53,410 nucleotides of DNA from Halobacteriales archaeon QS_8_65_32 (GCA_003022925.1 PXRY01000081.1:1-53410), one strand, 5' to 3'; counted from the first letter of the stretch, positions 15,904-25,454 are shown. The notes: generated from the sequence alone by a model not told the origin. Made by a program: numbers and translations.

Positions 15904-17421
15904 TCATCGGGCGAACACCCGCGAGAGCCGCGACCCGACCCGGAGTGCCCACCACGCCTCGGTGACGATCCAGCCGACCGCGCCGAGACCGATCAACAGT
16001 GCCAGGGCGATGTCGGTCGATCGCATCCACCGCGGCGAGACGTAATACAGTGCCTGCAGCGTGGGGCTTGCGAGCACGCCTTTCACGCCGAGCCAGGCCC
16101 CCTTGATCGGGCCGACGCGACTCGACGCGATGTTTGCAGATCGGGCGCTCGGCCCCCCGGCGCTCTCGTCGCCAGTTCCGAAGCGTTCGGCCTCGTAGGG
16201 AAAGCCCACGTCCACGCTCCAGATCGTCTCGCCGCGATCGTTCACCTCGAGCACGCGATCGCCATTGGAGTCGCTCAACAGAGTGTGGCCGTTCTGTAGG
16301 CGGTCCGCGTCCCGGGTCCACTGCATCCGAGCGTCCTGCCAGCTCCAGGTCCGCTCCCACGAGCCGTTCACCCGTTGGTACTCGATCGCGCGGTTGTTCT
16401 CCGAGTCGCCGATCACGACCGCCGGCCCCCCCTCGCTCTCAGGGATGTAATCGGGGTTGTGCTGTTCGTAGAGCACGTCAGTGGCGTCCTCCGAGCCGAG
16501 CGTCCAGTTCGCCTGGTAGGCTTCCGCCGGCGGTTGTGAGGGATCAAGGAAGACGATCCGATCGTTGTTACGCAGGTCGGACATGAATCGGCCGTTCGGA
16601 AGCACTTCGATGTCGTTGGCGTGCGTCCAGTCGCCGGGGTAGGGCCCGCCGCTTCCGTTCGGTGGGAAGGCCTCGCTCGCGCGCCACTGCCAGGTGATCT
16701 CCCCCGGTCGGGTATCGACGACGAACGCCCGATCGAGGAAGATATCGGCAACGACGAGGTGCGTGTCGTTCAGGCGGTCGGCGTCGTGCCAGCGCGTCGA
16801 GTGCTTGCCGGGAGTGATCGCGCTGTACACGGTAGTCGTTTCGCCGGTCGTCATGTTCGCCCGGACGACCCCGTTTCGCGTGCAGGCACCGACCGGCTCC
16901 TGGGCTTCGGCGTAAGTACTCCAGACCGATCGGTTGACGCTGTTGGCGTAGTCAGTGTCGTTGTAGTACGTCGCCGACCGGAAGTCCGGACAGGCGGAGC
17001 CGTTCAGGTGCTCGGCGTAGGCGTACTCGATCGTCGCCTCGGTGCCCGGCACCGGATCGACGTCCCAATAGCGAGTGTGTGAATCGTTGTAATACAGCAC
17101 GCTGCCGTTCCGCCCGAAGGCCATGATCTCGGCTTTCGAGCGGGGGTCGTCGGTTCCCTGGCCGAGCCAGGAGTTCGAATCCGTCGAGATCACCGTGACG
17201 CCGCTCGCCGGCGGGACGATCGGGGCGTTATTACCGCTCGCGTAGCGTTCTTCGGCTAGCGCCTCCGGTGTCGCGTCGAGGCCCGACGCGGCGTAGCTCG
17301 TCCCCAACGCGACCGCCGAGATGGCGATCACCGCGAGAAAGGTAAGGCGGACGAGGCCCTTCGAGGAGACGGTCACGATCGGTTCACTGGCCGGTTTCTC
17401 GTTACCCCGGAGTATTAACAT
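15904..17421 (-). CDS. arylsulfotransferase (ASST)-family membrane-anchored protein
   Basis: 505 aa. One N-terminal membrane segment (LTFLAVIAISAVALGTSYAA) precedes a large extracytoplasmic beta-propeller and a second TM near the C-terminus (IALALLIGLGAVGWIVTEAW). Propeller signatures of the ASST family are visible: HSTRWHDADRL, WTHANDIEVLPNGRFMSDL, EQHNPDY and NGHTLLSDSNGDRVLEV. ASST enzymes move sulphate between aryl groups; in archaea the acceptor is unknown and a role in modifying surface glycans is inference from the neighbouring GT-C-like gene. An internal GTG (MTVSSKGLVRLTF) is an alternative start, because no TATA box matches the first ATG. Confidence 0.75.
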   Translation of the reverse strand: MLILRGNEKPASEPIVTVSSKGLVRLTFLAVIAISAVALGTSYAASGLDATPEALAEERYASGNNAPIVPPASGVTVISTDSNSWLGQGTDDPRSKAEIMAFGRNGSVLYYNDSHTRYWDVDPVPGTEATIEYAYAEHLNGSACPDFRSATYYNDTDYANSVNRSVWSTYAEAQEPVGACTRNGVVRANMTTGETTTVYSAITPGKHSTRWHDADRLNDTHLVVADIFLDRAFVVDTRPGEITWQWRASEAFPPNGSGGPYPGDWTHANDIEVLPNGRFMSDLRNNDRIVFLDPSQPPAEAYQANWTLGSEDATDVLYEQHNPDYIPESEGGPAVVIGDSENNRAIEYQRVNGSWERTWSWQDARMQWTRDADRLQNGHTLLSDSNGDRVLEVNDRGETIWSVDVGFPYEAERFGTGDESAGGPSARSANIASSRVGPIKGAWLGVKGVLASPTLQALYYVSPRWMRSTDIALALLIGLGAVGWIVTEAWWALRVGSRLSRVFAR

Positions 17422-17790
17422 TACGACCTATCGCTATGCCGCGACACGGCCTCACACGCCGGAACGAGGTCTTCGGCGCAGGTTCGGTAACGACCGACTA
17501 CCGTTCGCGATCGGGACGCCGATTGATCCTAACCGTTTATTTCAACCCCCGTTCTCGGGGTGCGATCGTTTCGATTACCGTTCCGATCGTCCCAACCATC
17601 CCGACCGTCCCGATCGAAGCACGGTCGCCGTCGGTTCGAGGGGTCGATCTCCGATCGCACGCGGTCGAACGGTACCGGTGTCGGGAAACGAGGTCGAAGC
17701 GAGGAACTACGAGCGGCCCGACCGCGACGGCACTACGGCGGCATCGCAACGGCGCGAAACGGACACGGACGGCGGTACAGAATCGTGCCA
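17422..17790. other. intergenic region upstream of alaS
   Basis: 369 bp between divergent genes with no convincing gene on either strand. The only clear AT-rich box on the plus strand is CGTTTATTTCA (17533-17543). If it is the alaS promoter, the transcript would carry a leader of about 230 nt, which is long for this genome. I saw no defined structured element by eye. Confidence 0.4.
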
Positions 17791-20628
17791 ATGACCGAAC
17801 TCGAAGCGGAGTACCGCCTCGATTACTTCGAACGGGAGGGCTTTTTCAGGAAGGAATGTCCCGGCTGTGGGGACTTCTTCTGGACGCGCGACGCCGAACG
17901 GGAGCTGTGTGGCGAGCCCCCCTGCGGGGAGTACTCCTTTATCGACAACCCCGGGTTCGGCGAGGAGTACAGTTTGGAGGAGATGCGCGAGGCCTTCCTC
18001 TCTTTCTTCGAGGGCGAAGGGCACGAGCGGATCGATCCCTACCCCGTCGCGGCGAACCGCTGGCGCGACGACGTTCTCCTCACTCAGGCGTCGATCTACG
18101 ATTTTCAACCCTTAGTGACCTCGGGGACGACGCCGCCGCCGGCCAATCCGCTCGCGATCTCACAGCCCTGTATCCGAATGCAGGACATCGACAATGTAGG
18201 CAAGACCGGCCGACACACGATGGCCTTCGAGATGATGGCCCATCACGCGTTCAATGCCCGCGAGGACCTGGAAGACCCTGATCAGTACGCCTACCAGGGC
18301 GAGGTCTACTGGAAGGACGAAACCGTCGAGTACTGCGACGAATTCTTCGAGTGGATGGGCGCGGACATCGAGGAGATCACCTATATCGAGGACCCCTGGG
18401 TCGGTGGCGGGAACGCCGGCCCGGCGATCGAGGTCATCTACCGCGGCGCGGAACTCGCGACGCTCGTGTTCATGTCGATGGAACAGGACGCCGACGGCGA
18501 GTACGAGATGAAAGACGGCAACACGTACTCGGAGATGGATACCTACATCGTCGACACCGGCTACGGCTTGGAACGCTGGACCTGGGTGTCCCAGGGTACT
18601 CCGACGGTGTACGAGGCGATCTACCCCGACATGATTGCCTTCCTCAAGGAAAACGCCGGGATCGACTATTCCGACGAGGAGGCAGACCTCGTTCGCCGGG
18701 CGGCAAAACTCGCGGGCAACCTCGATATCGACGCCGTCACGAACGTCGAGAGCGCCCGCGAAGGGATCGCCGCGGAGTTGGGCGTCGAGACGAGCGAACT
18801 CGCCGACCTCCTCCGGCCGCTCGAAAGCGTGTATGCGATCGCCGATCACTGCCGCACGCTGGCGTATATGTTCGGCGACGGGATCGTCCCCTCGAACGTC
18901 GGGACGGGCTATCTCGCCCGGATGGTGCTCCGGCGGACCAAGCGCCTCTGTGATACCGTCGGTATCGACGCCCCGCTCGACGAACTCGTCGACATGCAGG
19001 CCGACCGGCTGGGCTACGAGAACCGCGATACGATCCGCGATATGGTCCGTACCGAGGGCGAGAAGTACAGGAATACCCTCGACCGGGGCGGCCGGCGCGT
19101 GCGGACGTTGGCCTCCGACTACGCCGAGCGCGACGAGCCAATCCCGACCGAGGAGTTGCTCGAACTCTACGACTCGCATGGGATCCAGCCCGACATGGTC
19201 GCGGACATCGCCGCCGACATCGGTGCCGCAGTCGAGATCCCCAACGAGTTCTACCGCCTCGTGGCGAAACGTCACGCCGAGGGCGGCGAGGCCGCCAGGA
19301 CCGGCGAGACGCGCCACGGCGCGGTCGCCGAAGTGCCGGAAACCGAGCGGCTCTATTACGACGATCCGGAGGGCACCGAGTTCGAAGCCGTTGTCCTAGA
19401 CGTGCTCGACCGAAGCGACAACGGGAACGAGAGCGGTGACAGCGACGGGAGCGACGACGCCGGCTCGTCGTCGGATGCGTACGACGTCGTACTCGACCAG
19501 ACGCTGTTTTACCCCGAGGGCGGCGGCCAGCCCCCCGATCACGGCACCATCGTGACCGACGACGCGACGATCCCCGTAACCGACGTGCAGATCAGAGGGG
19601 GCGTCATCTACCACCGTACCGCCGAGGACCCGGGCACCGGCGAGATGATCCGCGGCCGGATCGACGCCCGCCGCCGTCGTCGGTTGATGGCCCATCACAC
19701 TGCGACCCATATCGTGATCGACGCCGCCCGCCAGGTCCTCGGCGAACACGTCCGCCAGGCTGGCGCACAGAAAGGCGTCGAGCGCTCGCGCATCGACGTC
19801 CGCCACTACGATCGGATCTCCCGCGAGCAGGTGAAACGGATCGAAGCGCGAGCGAACGCGGTCGTCACACAGAACGTCTCGGTGACCCAGGAGTGGCCCG
19901 ACCGCAACGCCGCCGAGGAGCGCTACGGGTTCGATCTCTATCAGGGCGGGGTACCCCCTGGAACCGACATCCGGCTGATCCACGTCGCCGAGGACGCCCA
20001 GGCCTGTGGGGGCACTCACGTCACGAAGACCGGCGACATCGGCGCAATCAAGATCCTAACTACCGAGCGCGTCCAGGACGGGGTCGAACGCCTCGTCTTC
20101 GCCGCCGGCGACGCCGCGATTGCGGCCACTCAGGAGACCGAAGACGCGCTGTACGAGGCCGCCGAAGTGCTCGACGTCGAGCCGGCGAAGGTCCCCGAGA
20201 CCGCGAGGGGGTTCTTCGAGGAGTGGAAAGAGCGGAAAAAACGGATCAAGGAATTGAACCAGGAGCTCGCCGCGGCCCGGGTTGGCGAGGACGACGGCGA
20301 GGAGGTCGAGATCGGCAACAGGACGGCGGTGCTCCGGCGGATCGATACCGGGATCGACGAGCTCCGCGCGACAGCGAACGCGATCGTCGAGGAGGCAAAG
20401 ATCGCCGTGCTCGCGAGCGCCGCGGACGAAAGCGCCCAGTTCGTCGTCGCGGTGCCCGAGGGCGTCGGGGTTGACGCCGGCGACGTCGTGGGCGAACTCG
20501 CCGCTGCGGTCGGCGGCGGCGGCGGCGGCCCGCCCGACTTCGCCCAGGGCGGCGGTCCCGAGGCCGGGAAGGTCGACGACGCGCTCGAAAGCGCGCCCGA
20601 CGTGCTCCGGCAGGCCTTGGAGGCCTGA
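17791..20628 (+). CDS. alaS: alanyl-tRNA synthetase
   Basis: 945 aa, the long archaeal form; charges tRNA-Ala with alanine. The N-terminus [13 protein letters not shown] with CGEPPC is the archaeal cysteine-rich lead-in, followed by the class II catalytic core. The editing domain has HHTATH near residue 634 and the zinc ligand set completed by ACGGTH near 739. The C-terminal DHHA1-like domain ends in a glycine run ([15 protein letters not shown]) and [11 protein letters not shown] Ser/Asp/Gly/Asn-rich insertion at about 540-562 interrupts the editing region's approach. The ATG at 17791 is chosen because [13 protein letters not shown] is the family start; a GTG two codons earlier is possible. 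Confidence 0.95.
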   Translation: MTELEAEYRLDYFEREGFFRKECPGCGDFFWTRDAERELCGEPPCGEYSFIDNPGFGEEYSLEEMREAFLSFFEGEGHERIDPYPVAANRWRDDVLLTQASIYDFQPLVTSGTTPPPANPLAISQPCIRMQDIDNVGKTGRHTMAFEMMAHHAFNAREDLEDPDQYAYQGEVYWKDETVEYCDEFFEWMGADIEEITYIEDPWVGGGNAGPAIEVIYRGAELATLVFMSMEQDADGEYEMKDGNTYSEMDTYIVDTGYGLERWTWVSQGTPTVYEAIYPDMIAFLKENAGIDYSDEEADLVRRAAKLAGNLDIDAVTNVESAREGIAAELGVETSELADLLRPLESVYAIADHCRTLAYMFGDGIVPSNVGTGYLARMVLRRTKRLCDTVGIDAPLDELVDMQADRLGYENRDTIRDMVRTEGEKYRNTLDRGGRRVRTLASDYAERDEPIPTEELLELYDSHGIQPDMVADIAADIGAAVEIPNEFYRLVAKRHAEGGEAARTGETRHGAVAEVPETERLYYDDPEGTEFEAVVLDVLDRSDNGNESGDSDGSDDAGSSSDAYDVVLDQTLFYPEGGGQPPDHGTIVTDDATIPVTDVQIRGGVIYHRTAEDPGTGEMIRGRIDARRRRRLMAHHTATHIVIDAARQVLGEHVRQAGAQKGVERSRIDVRHYDRISREQVKRIEARANAVVTQNVSVTQEWPDRNAAEERYGFDLYQGGVPPGTDIRLIHVAEDAQACGGTHVTKTGDIGAIKILTTERVQDGVERLVFAAGDAAIAATQETEDALYEAAEVLDVEPAKVPETARGFFEEWKERKKRIKELNQELAAARVGEDDGEEVEIGNRTAVLRRIDTGIDELRATANAIVEEAKIAVLASAADESAQFVVAVPEGVGVDAGDVVGELAAAVGGGGGGPPDFAQGGGPEAGKVDDALESAPDVLRQALEA

Positions 20629-20665
20629 CAAAACCCGGGGACCGAGAGCGCAGCGACCGTCAGTA

Positions 20666-20933
20666 CGGCGGTGTTGAGTTACGCAATTGCCCGCCAAACA
20701 ACCGCTATCGGGCGGGACTGAAAGGGGCCGACCGCTCGGCGTTCTCGTGAGCGAGCAGAGCGAGCGAACGAGAGCTCGAAAGACGAGCAAATCGGGTTTT
20801 TCGTAGAACCGCGACGAAGTAAGCACGTGAGTAAGCGCAGCGAGCGAACGCGCGCAGCGAGTCGTGGGTAGCGCGGGACTCTTCGAGTCCGGCCCTTTGT
20901 CCTCCTCAAAGCTGCTAAGTTAACACTGCTGTC
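20666..20933 (+). repeat. dispersed intergenic repeat, copy C
   Basis: About 268 bp filling the convergent gap between alaS and the PRC-barrel gene. The core GCGGGACTGAAAGGGGCCG begins near 20713. The 5' end CGGCGGTGTTGAGTTACGC and the 3' end GCTAAGTTAACACTGCTGTC form an imperfect terminal inverted repeat of about 15-18 bp. A hairpin (6-bp arms, TTC centre) lies at 20876-20890. The 3' end touches the last codon of the PRC-barrel gene, so insertion there may have set that gene's stop region. Confidence 0.75.
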
Positions 20934-21381
20934 AGTCCCGGAGGCGGACTTCCTCGTCGGTGACCTGCGCCAGATCGTCGCGTCCGATTTCGGTTGGTAC
21001 ATCGGCCCCCTGACCGAGCACGGCTCGCGCCCGGCCGATAGGACCGACCTCCTCGAACTCGATCGTTCCTCGGCCGGTATCGGGATCGACCGCGGCGATC
21101 GCCCCGATGCGGTCACCCGTCGCGGCGACGACTGATTTGCCCTCGTCGTCGCTTCGTAGCCCTCGGGGGACGTGGCGGAGGTACACCGCCTCGTTGGAAA
21201 CCCGATCGACGGATTTGGGTCGCAGTTCGTTCGTCGTCGCGTCAGCCCACCGAAGCGAGTTCCGGGTCCGATCGAGCAGGTTGTGGCGCTCGTAGGTACT
21301 CGACTTGACGCTCGCTCGCCCCTCCTCGACCGCGACGATCGTCCCAATTCGCTCGCCTTCGGCGGTGAGAACGGGCTTTCA
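20932..21381 (-). pseudogene. tandem PRC-barrel protein with an N-terminal frameshift
   Basis: Two PRC-barrel-like units are readable: KPVLTAEGERIGTIVAVEEG up to VSNEAVYLR, and DDEGKSVVAATGDRIGAI up to VTDEEVRLRD, matching my recollection of haloarchaeal PRC-barrel proteins. The whole frame from KPVL downward is open, but it has no start codon. The ATG at 21380-21378 overlaps the upstream stop (ATGA) in the correct place yet reads MKARSH; removing one A from ATGAAAG gives MKPVLTAEG. This is a one-base insertion in an A run, real or error. If it is real, translation could begin only at the internal GTG at 21186 and would give the second unit alone. Confidence 0.65.
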
Positions 21382-21741
21382 TTCGTCGTCGTTCGTCAGG
21401 GCAGAGCCCGTTCCGAGGCGTTCTGCGATCGGTCCCCCTTGTCGGTCCCGCGCGGCGTCGATCGCCCGCCCGACGCGCTCACTTTCGTGGACTCCGGCGA
21501 CGACCGGTGCCGTTCGCTCCCGGGTCGCTCGGGCGAGGTCGTCGATACGGTCGTCCTCACGGAGTCGATCGGCGGCCGGTCCGGCCCGTTCGCGTGCCGT
21601 GTCACCGACCTCGGTTGCACGGTCACTTCGCCGAAGCGAGAGCGCAAGGGCGACCCCGAGGAGCACGAACAGTAATCGGCGTCGATGCGACCCGCTGCTG
21701 TCCCGATCTGTCCCGGCGTTCGTCGCGGTATCTCCTGACAT
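21379..21741 (-). CDS. 120-aa single-pass membrane protein, helical, unknown function
   Basis: The N-terminal 24 residues are hydrophilic, then RRRLLFVLLGVALALSL is one membrane segment, and the rest is charged helix (DTARERAGPAADRLREDDRI, then DLARATRERTAPVV). No domain is recognised. The stop overlaps the ATG of the PRC-barrel gene by 4 nt (ATGA), so they form an operon; a PRC-barrel protein paired with a membrane partner is plausible but untested. A GAATAAG box about 28 nt upstream is a reasonable promoter. Confidence 0.6.
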   Translation of the reverse strand: MSGDTATNAGTDRDSSGSHRRRLLFVLLGVALALSLRRSDRATEVGDTARERAGPAADRLREDDRIDDLARATRERTAPVVAGVHESERVGRAIDAARDRQGGPIAERLGTGSALTNDDE

Positions 21742-22025
21742 GGGCGGAGATAGCCAACTACTGGCTTATTCGTCACGGCGAATCGCACCGGCGGGCTCCG
21801 AGGTTAGTCGCGGATGTCGTGTCGCGTCTTCGACCCACCGGACGAGCCACCACGGCCGCGATCGCTGCCGGCAAAGAGCGCGAACGCTGCTGCGGTTCCA
21901 AACGGACGGGCCCCGTGTGACGAACGATCGAAGCCCCGGCGATCGTAGGCGTCCTTGAAGAGGGACGACGACCGTCGATTACGCGTGACCGATCGAATCG
22001 GGAGGGAACCGATCGGAAGCCGTCG

Positions 22026-23471
22026 TCATTTATCCGGTTTGCCGTCTTTTTCGTCCTCGTCGTCGCCTCCGTCGCTGTCGTCGTCTTTCTCACCCTCGTC
22101 GGCCTCGGCGTCGGTATCGTCCCCGTCGCTGCCGTCGGTCGCTTTCAGCACGACGGGGTTGATCGGCGCGCCCGATGACCGCTCGATGTCGATCGGCGCG
22201 GCGGTAAAGAGGAAGTCGTAGATGCCGTCGGCGGCACACTGTTCGGCGAGGTCTTCGAGCCAGAGGATCTCGTTGATGTAGACGCCTAAGTTCCGCAGGA
22301 ACGCGCCGTGTAACGGGATCACGTAGGTCTCGCCGTCGATGACTTGGGTGACTTTCTCGACGGCCAAGTTGTCCGCGCCCACGTAGGGGATCTCCATGTC
22401 GGCCATCCAGTTCACGAGGTCCTCGCTGAAACACAGTCCCGGCTCGATGAGCGGCCCCCACTCGGCGTCGGGGTCCCGGGTGCGGGCGATTGCGCCAGTT
22501 CGAATCAAGAGGAGGTCGCGCTCTCTGATCTCGACACCCTGGGACTCGGCGGTGGCTACGAGGTCGTCGTAGGTAATGCAGGCTTCGAGCGGCAGGCGTC
22601 CGTCCTCGTCGCCGAACTCCCGGCCGACGTCCAGCAGAACGGCGCGCCCGGCGATCCCCGCGCTCGCAGGTTCGGATATCGAAGCCTTGCCTAATCCCTT
22701 CGTCTCGGAGACCGGTTCGAGTTCCTCGGAATCGCCGTTGTCGGGGACGGCGTCGGTGCCCGGGGTCCCCAGCAGCGGGGTGTCGAACTCCTTTGTCTCC
22801 TCGGTGGAACTCGCGTCGAAGCCGTTGTAGATCTGCTCGCCGTACCACGCGTGGCCGAGCGCGTCCAAGTGGGTGGTGCCCTGGAGAAAGAGGTCTGACA
22901 CGAACTTGTCGTCGACGAATTTCATGCCGCCAGCGTTCTCCGCGCCGCCCGCGGGCGTCGTGTTGTTCCGACGACCCGGCGTCCGGGGCGGGAAGGCCGG
23001 ATCACCCGTATCGGAACTCGGGAACATCGGTCCCTCGCCCTCCTCTGGCGGGAAGATTTCTCCCGGCTGATCGGGATCGGGGTTGATCACCTCGCCGGTC
23101 ACCGAGAGCTGTAGGGTAAAGCGCTCGATCCCGTTTCGCCCGCGTTTCGTGGCCGCGCGCATCCCCTCGAAGGCCTCCTCGCTGCCAAGCGAGTTGAGCG
23201 CGCCCAACTCGTCGTCGTCACCCCATCGGCCCCAGTTCGAGGGCAGATCGTCGAGCAGGGCGGCGATGTCGCCGGCCTCCTGGGCAGCGGCTGTCTCGAC
23301 CGTCGTCCCGGCGAGCGCAAAGGCGAGCGTCGCGCCACAGCCGCCGACGAACGTTCGTCGGCCGATTTCGGTCCCCGTTCCCGCCGGCGCGTCCGTCTCA
23401 CAGCCACAGTCGCCCCCGTGATTCCCCTCGGTCGTGTCGCCCGTGTCATCTATATCGTTCGTATCGCTCAT
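22026..23471 (-). CDS. Tat-exported cyclase family (kynurenine formamidase-like) hydrolase
   Basis: 481 aa. After a disordered N-terminus comes a twin-arginine signal, GRRTFVGGCGATLAFALAG. The body is a cyclase-family (PF04199-type) metal hydrolase. The metal motif is LQGTTHLDALGHAW (the family's HxGTHxDxPxH, with Leu for Pro), with later elements LLIRTGAIAR, IPYVGADNLAVE and PLHGAFLRNLGVYINEIL. Family members hydrolyse formylkynurenine or other cyclic or amide substrates; the substrate here is unknown. The last 35 residues are a run of Asp, Glu, Gly and Lys. A second in-frame start at 23528 is possible. The nearest good TATA box (23609-23617) implies a leader of 55-110 nt or more. Confidence 0.75.
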   Translation of the reverse strand: MSDTNDIDDTGDTTEGNHGGDCGCETDAPAGTGTEIGRRTFVGGCGATLAFALAGTTVETAAAQEAGDIAALLDDLPSNWGRWGDDDELGALNSLGSEEAFEGMRAATKRGRNGIERFTLQLSVTGEVINPDPDQPGEIFPPEEGEGPMFPSSDTGDPAFPPRTPGRRNNTTPAGGAENAGGMKFVDDKFVSDLFLQGTTHLDALGHAWYGEQIYNGFDASSTEETKEFDTPLLGTPGTDAVPDNGDSEELEPVSETKGLGKASISEPASAGIAGRAVLLDVGREFGDEDGRLPLEACITYDDLVATAESQGVEIRERDLLLIRTGAIARTRDPDAEWGPLIEPGLCFSEDLVNWMADMEIPYVGADNLAVEKVTQVIDGETYVIPLHGAFLRNLGVYINEILWLEDLAEQCAADGIYDFLFTAAPIDIERSSGAPINPVVLKATDGSDGDDTDAEADEGEKDDDSDGGDDEDEKDGKPDK

Positions 23472-23697
23472 ATCGTTCACTCCGGTACTCCCCGATCGGT
23501 GTCGCCGGAGGAACGTCCTCCACTCCACGACGCCGATCGAAACGTCCGTTCGCCGGCGTGAGTCAAACCGCTACCTATCAGTTTCGTGCATTGTACGTAC
23601 GGTAGTTGTTTATACGCTGATACGAACGCATAACGATGCGCGACGGCGCGCGATCGGGATGGTCGGTTCCGGCCGCGGAGTGGTGGGGGTCGAGCGG

Positions 23698-24034
23698 TGA
23701 CGTTAACCTACGCAATTGCCCGCTGAACAACCGTTATGGGTGGGACTGAAGGGGGCCGACCGCTCGACGACGGCGGGCGACGCAAGCACTGGAGCGACCG
23801 AGCGCAGTCGTTCGAAACGGCGAAGCCGTTTCGTGATGACAAGAGGCGCTTCGCGCCTCTTGAACCACGAGGGAGCGAAGTCGTTCGAGAGAGCGAAGCT
23901 CTCTCGTGATGACGAGACGGCTCCGCCGTCTCGAACCACGCGCAGCGAGCACCTCAAGCCGAGCGTGTCGGGGGCTTTCGAACCAGTCAGCCCAACCGCT
24001 GCTCTATTTCAAGAGCTTAACTCAACACCGTCGG
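23698..24034 (+). repeat. dispersed intergenic repeat, copy D (longest, hairpin-rich)
   Basis: About 337 bp in the 608-bp gap between the divergent cyclase and MDR genes; the rest (23472-23697) holds only the cyclase promoter region. The core GTGGGACTGAAGGGGGCCG begins near 23740 and the 3' motif GGGGGCTTTCGAACC near 23970. The 3' terminus TTAACTCAACACCG is the reverse complement of the 5' terminus of copy C (CGGTGTTGAGTTA). GAGCTTAACTC near the end sits about 25-35 nt before the ATG at 24054, so the repeat may supply the promoter of the dehydrogenase. Confidence 0.75.
23811..23940 (+). repeat. two paired-hairpin modules inside repeat copy D
   Basis: Four perfect 19-nt palindromes, each with 8-bp arms and a 3-nt centre: 23814-23832 (GAA), 23842-23860 (TTC), 23887-23905 (GAA) and 23914-23932 (TCC). 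Each pair is joined by GTGATGAC and bounded by GTTC before and GAAC after. The stems differ in sequence yet all pair perfectly. The same layout, joined by GTCATCAC, occurs at 7754-7798 in copy A. Confidence 0.8.
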
Positions 24035-24080
24035 TCAAGCCCGGGGCAGGCTTATGATGGTAGCCGCTGACACGCGAGGT

Positions 24081-25178
24081 ATGGCCGCTTCGACCGGCAC
24101 GCTGATCTACCTAGCAGAACCCGAGCGCGTCGAGCGACGCGAGTACGAAGTCCCCGATCCCGAACCCGGGGGCCTGGTCGCCGAAGTCGAGCGCGCGAAC
24201 GTCTGCGGATCGGAGCTACACATCTGGCGCGGGCACCACCCCCAGGTCAAGGAGGGCGTGCTCGGCCACGAGGTGCTCTGTCGCGTCGCCGAGTTGGGCG
24301 AGGGGGTCGAAACCGATTACGCGGGCGAACCGGTCTCGGAGGGCGACCTCATCGCGCCAGTGTATTACCTCACCTGTCGGACGTGTTCGTCGTGTCTCGT
24401 CGGGGGTTTCCACCTCTGTCAGAACGCCTATCGCTACTGGTCGAAATCGCCCGATGAGCCGCCCCATTTCCACGGCACCTTCGCGACCCACTACTACGTC
24501 CACCCCGACCAATACTTCTACAAGGTACCCGAGGACCTCGACCCGGCGATCGCGGCGGGGGCGAACTGTGCGCTCTCGCAGGTCATGTTCGGCCTCGACG
24601 AAGTAGGAGTGGAGTACGGCGATACCGTCGTCGTCCAGGGCGCTGGCGGCCTGGGCCTCAATACGCTCGCGGTCGCCGCCGAGCGCGGCGCGGAGACGAT
24701 CGTCATCGAGGGTGTCGACGGCCGGATCGAGCGGGCAGAGGAGTTCGGCGCGGATCACGTGATCGACTTCCGCGAGCACGAGACGGCCGACGCACGCGCG
24801 GAGCGCGTGCGCGAACTGACTGGCGGGACCGGCGCGGACGTCGGCGTCGAGGTTGCAGGCGTGCCCGACGCCTTTGCCGAAGGCATCTCGCTGTTGCGCG
24901 ACGGCGGCCGATATTTGGAGATGGGCAACATCAGCCCCGGCCAAACCACCGAGTTCGATCCCGGCGCGCTCACCCGCAAATCGATCGATATCACGTCGGC
25001 GGTCAGGTACGATCCGTGGTACCTGCATCGCGCGCTCGAATTCCTCGATTCGAACGCCGAAACGTACCCCTACGACGATCTCATCGATGCCGAGTTCGCT
25101 CTGGAGGAGGTCGAAGAGGCCCTCGCGAAATCCGACAGCCGCGAGGTGACCCGCGCGACCCTCCTGCCGAACGCCTGA
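24081..25178 (+). CDS. zinc-dependent medium-chain dehydrogenase (MDR family)
   Basis: 365 aa. The catalytic zinc region is NVCGSELHIWRGHHP with GHEVLCRV, and the structural zinc lobe has four cysteines in CRTCSSC...GGFHLC. The Rossmann nucleotide motif is VVQGAGGLGLNTLAVA, with an acidic residue (IVIEG) after the second strand, pointing to NAD. It oxidises an alcohol or polyol to aldehyde or ketone; the substrate is not readable. The start at 24081 (MAASTGTLIYL) gives the family N-terminus. An in-frame ATG at 24054 is a second option and has better TATA spacing from the end of repeat D. Confidence 0.88.
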   Translation: MAASTGTLIYLAEPERVERREYEVPDPEPGGLVAEVERANVCGSELHIWRGHHPQVKEGVLGHEVLCRVAELGEGVETDYAGEPVSEGDLIAPVYYLTCRTCSSCLVGGFHLCQNAYRYWSKSPDEPPHFHGTFATHYYVHPDQYFYKVPEDLDPAIAAGANCALSQVMFGLDEVGVEYGDTVVVQGAGGLGLNTLAVAAERGAETIVIEGVDGRIERAEEFGADHVIDFREHETADARAERVRELTGGTGADVGVEVAGVPDAFAEGISLLRDGGRYLEMGNISPGQTTEFDPGALTRKSIDITSAVRYDPWYLHRALEFLDSNAETYPYDDLIDAEFALEEVEEALAKSDSREVTRATLLPNA

Positions 25179-25299
25179 GTGCCCTGCCAGGGATAGGTGA
25201 TCATAGGGAGTAATGCGCGAACCGAAACCACTGAGACGATCTAACCCCGGTCTGGACTCACACAGTTCGATCGAACCCTTTCGAGTCCCGAAGCAGAGT

Positions 25300-25408
25300 T
25301 CGGCGAAGCAACAAGGACTACCACAGACCGCCGTGGGTGGGGCTGAATGGGGCCGGGCGCTTTCAAATCATGTCCGTCCTCTCCTGAGACGCTACTCAAG
25401 TACTACCG
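25300..25408 (+). repeat. dispersed intergenic repeat, copy E (minimal form)
   Basis: Shortest copy, within the 276-bp gap 25179-25454; the rest of the gap shows nothing. It has a degenerate core (GTGGGTGGGGCTGAATGGGG, near 25333-25352), the 3' motif reduced to GCTTTCAAA, and a terminal GCTACTCAAGTACTACC (25391-25407), but no hairpins. It looks like an internally deleted element that kept only its ends. Confidence 0.5.
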
Positions 25409-25454
25409 ATGCCGGTACCCGGTCGGCTTTGATGCTGGCTTCCGGAGGGCAATC

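Noticed and set aside
18160-19317. 385-codon minus-strand frame opposite alaS
   Set aside because: It is complementary to a clearly real and highly conserved synthetase, has no recognisable domain, and owes its length to GC-rich codon bias.
20666-20933. Could the dispersed repeats be insertion sequences?
   Set aside because: They are only about 110-340 bp and encode no transposase; at most they are non-autonomous derivatives.
23589-23617. Six-codon mini-frame (MHETDR) just downstream of a good TATA box before the cyclase gene
   Set aside because: It is too short to support from sequence alone. The box more likely drives the cyclase gene with a leader.
23716-24057. 113-codon plus-strand frame beginning MPAEQPLWVGLK
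   Set aside because: It lies entirely inside repeat copy D; WVGLK is the core GGGTGGGACTGAA read in one frame. Similar frames occur at the other copies. This is repeat-derived, not a gene.
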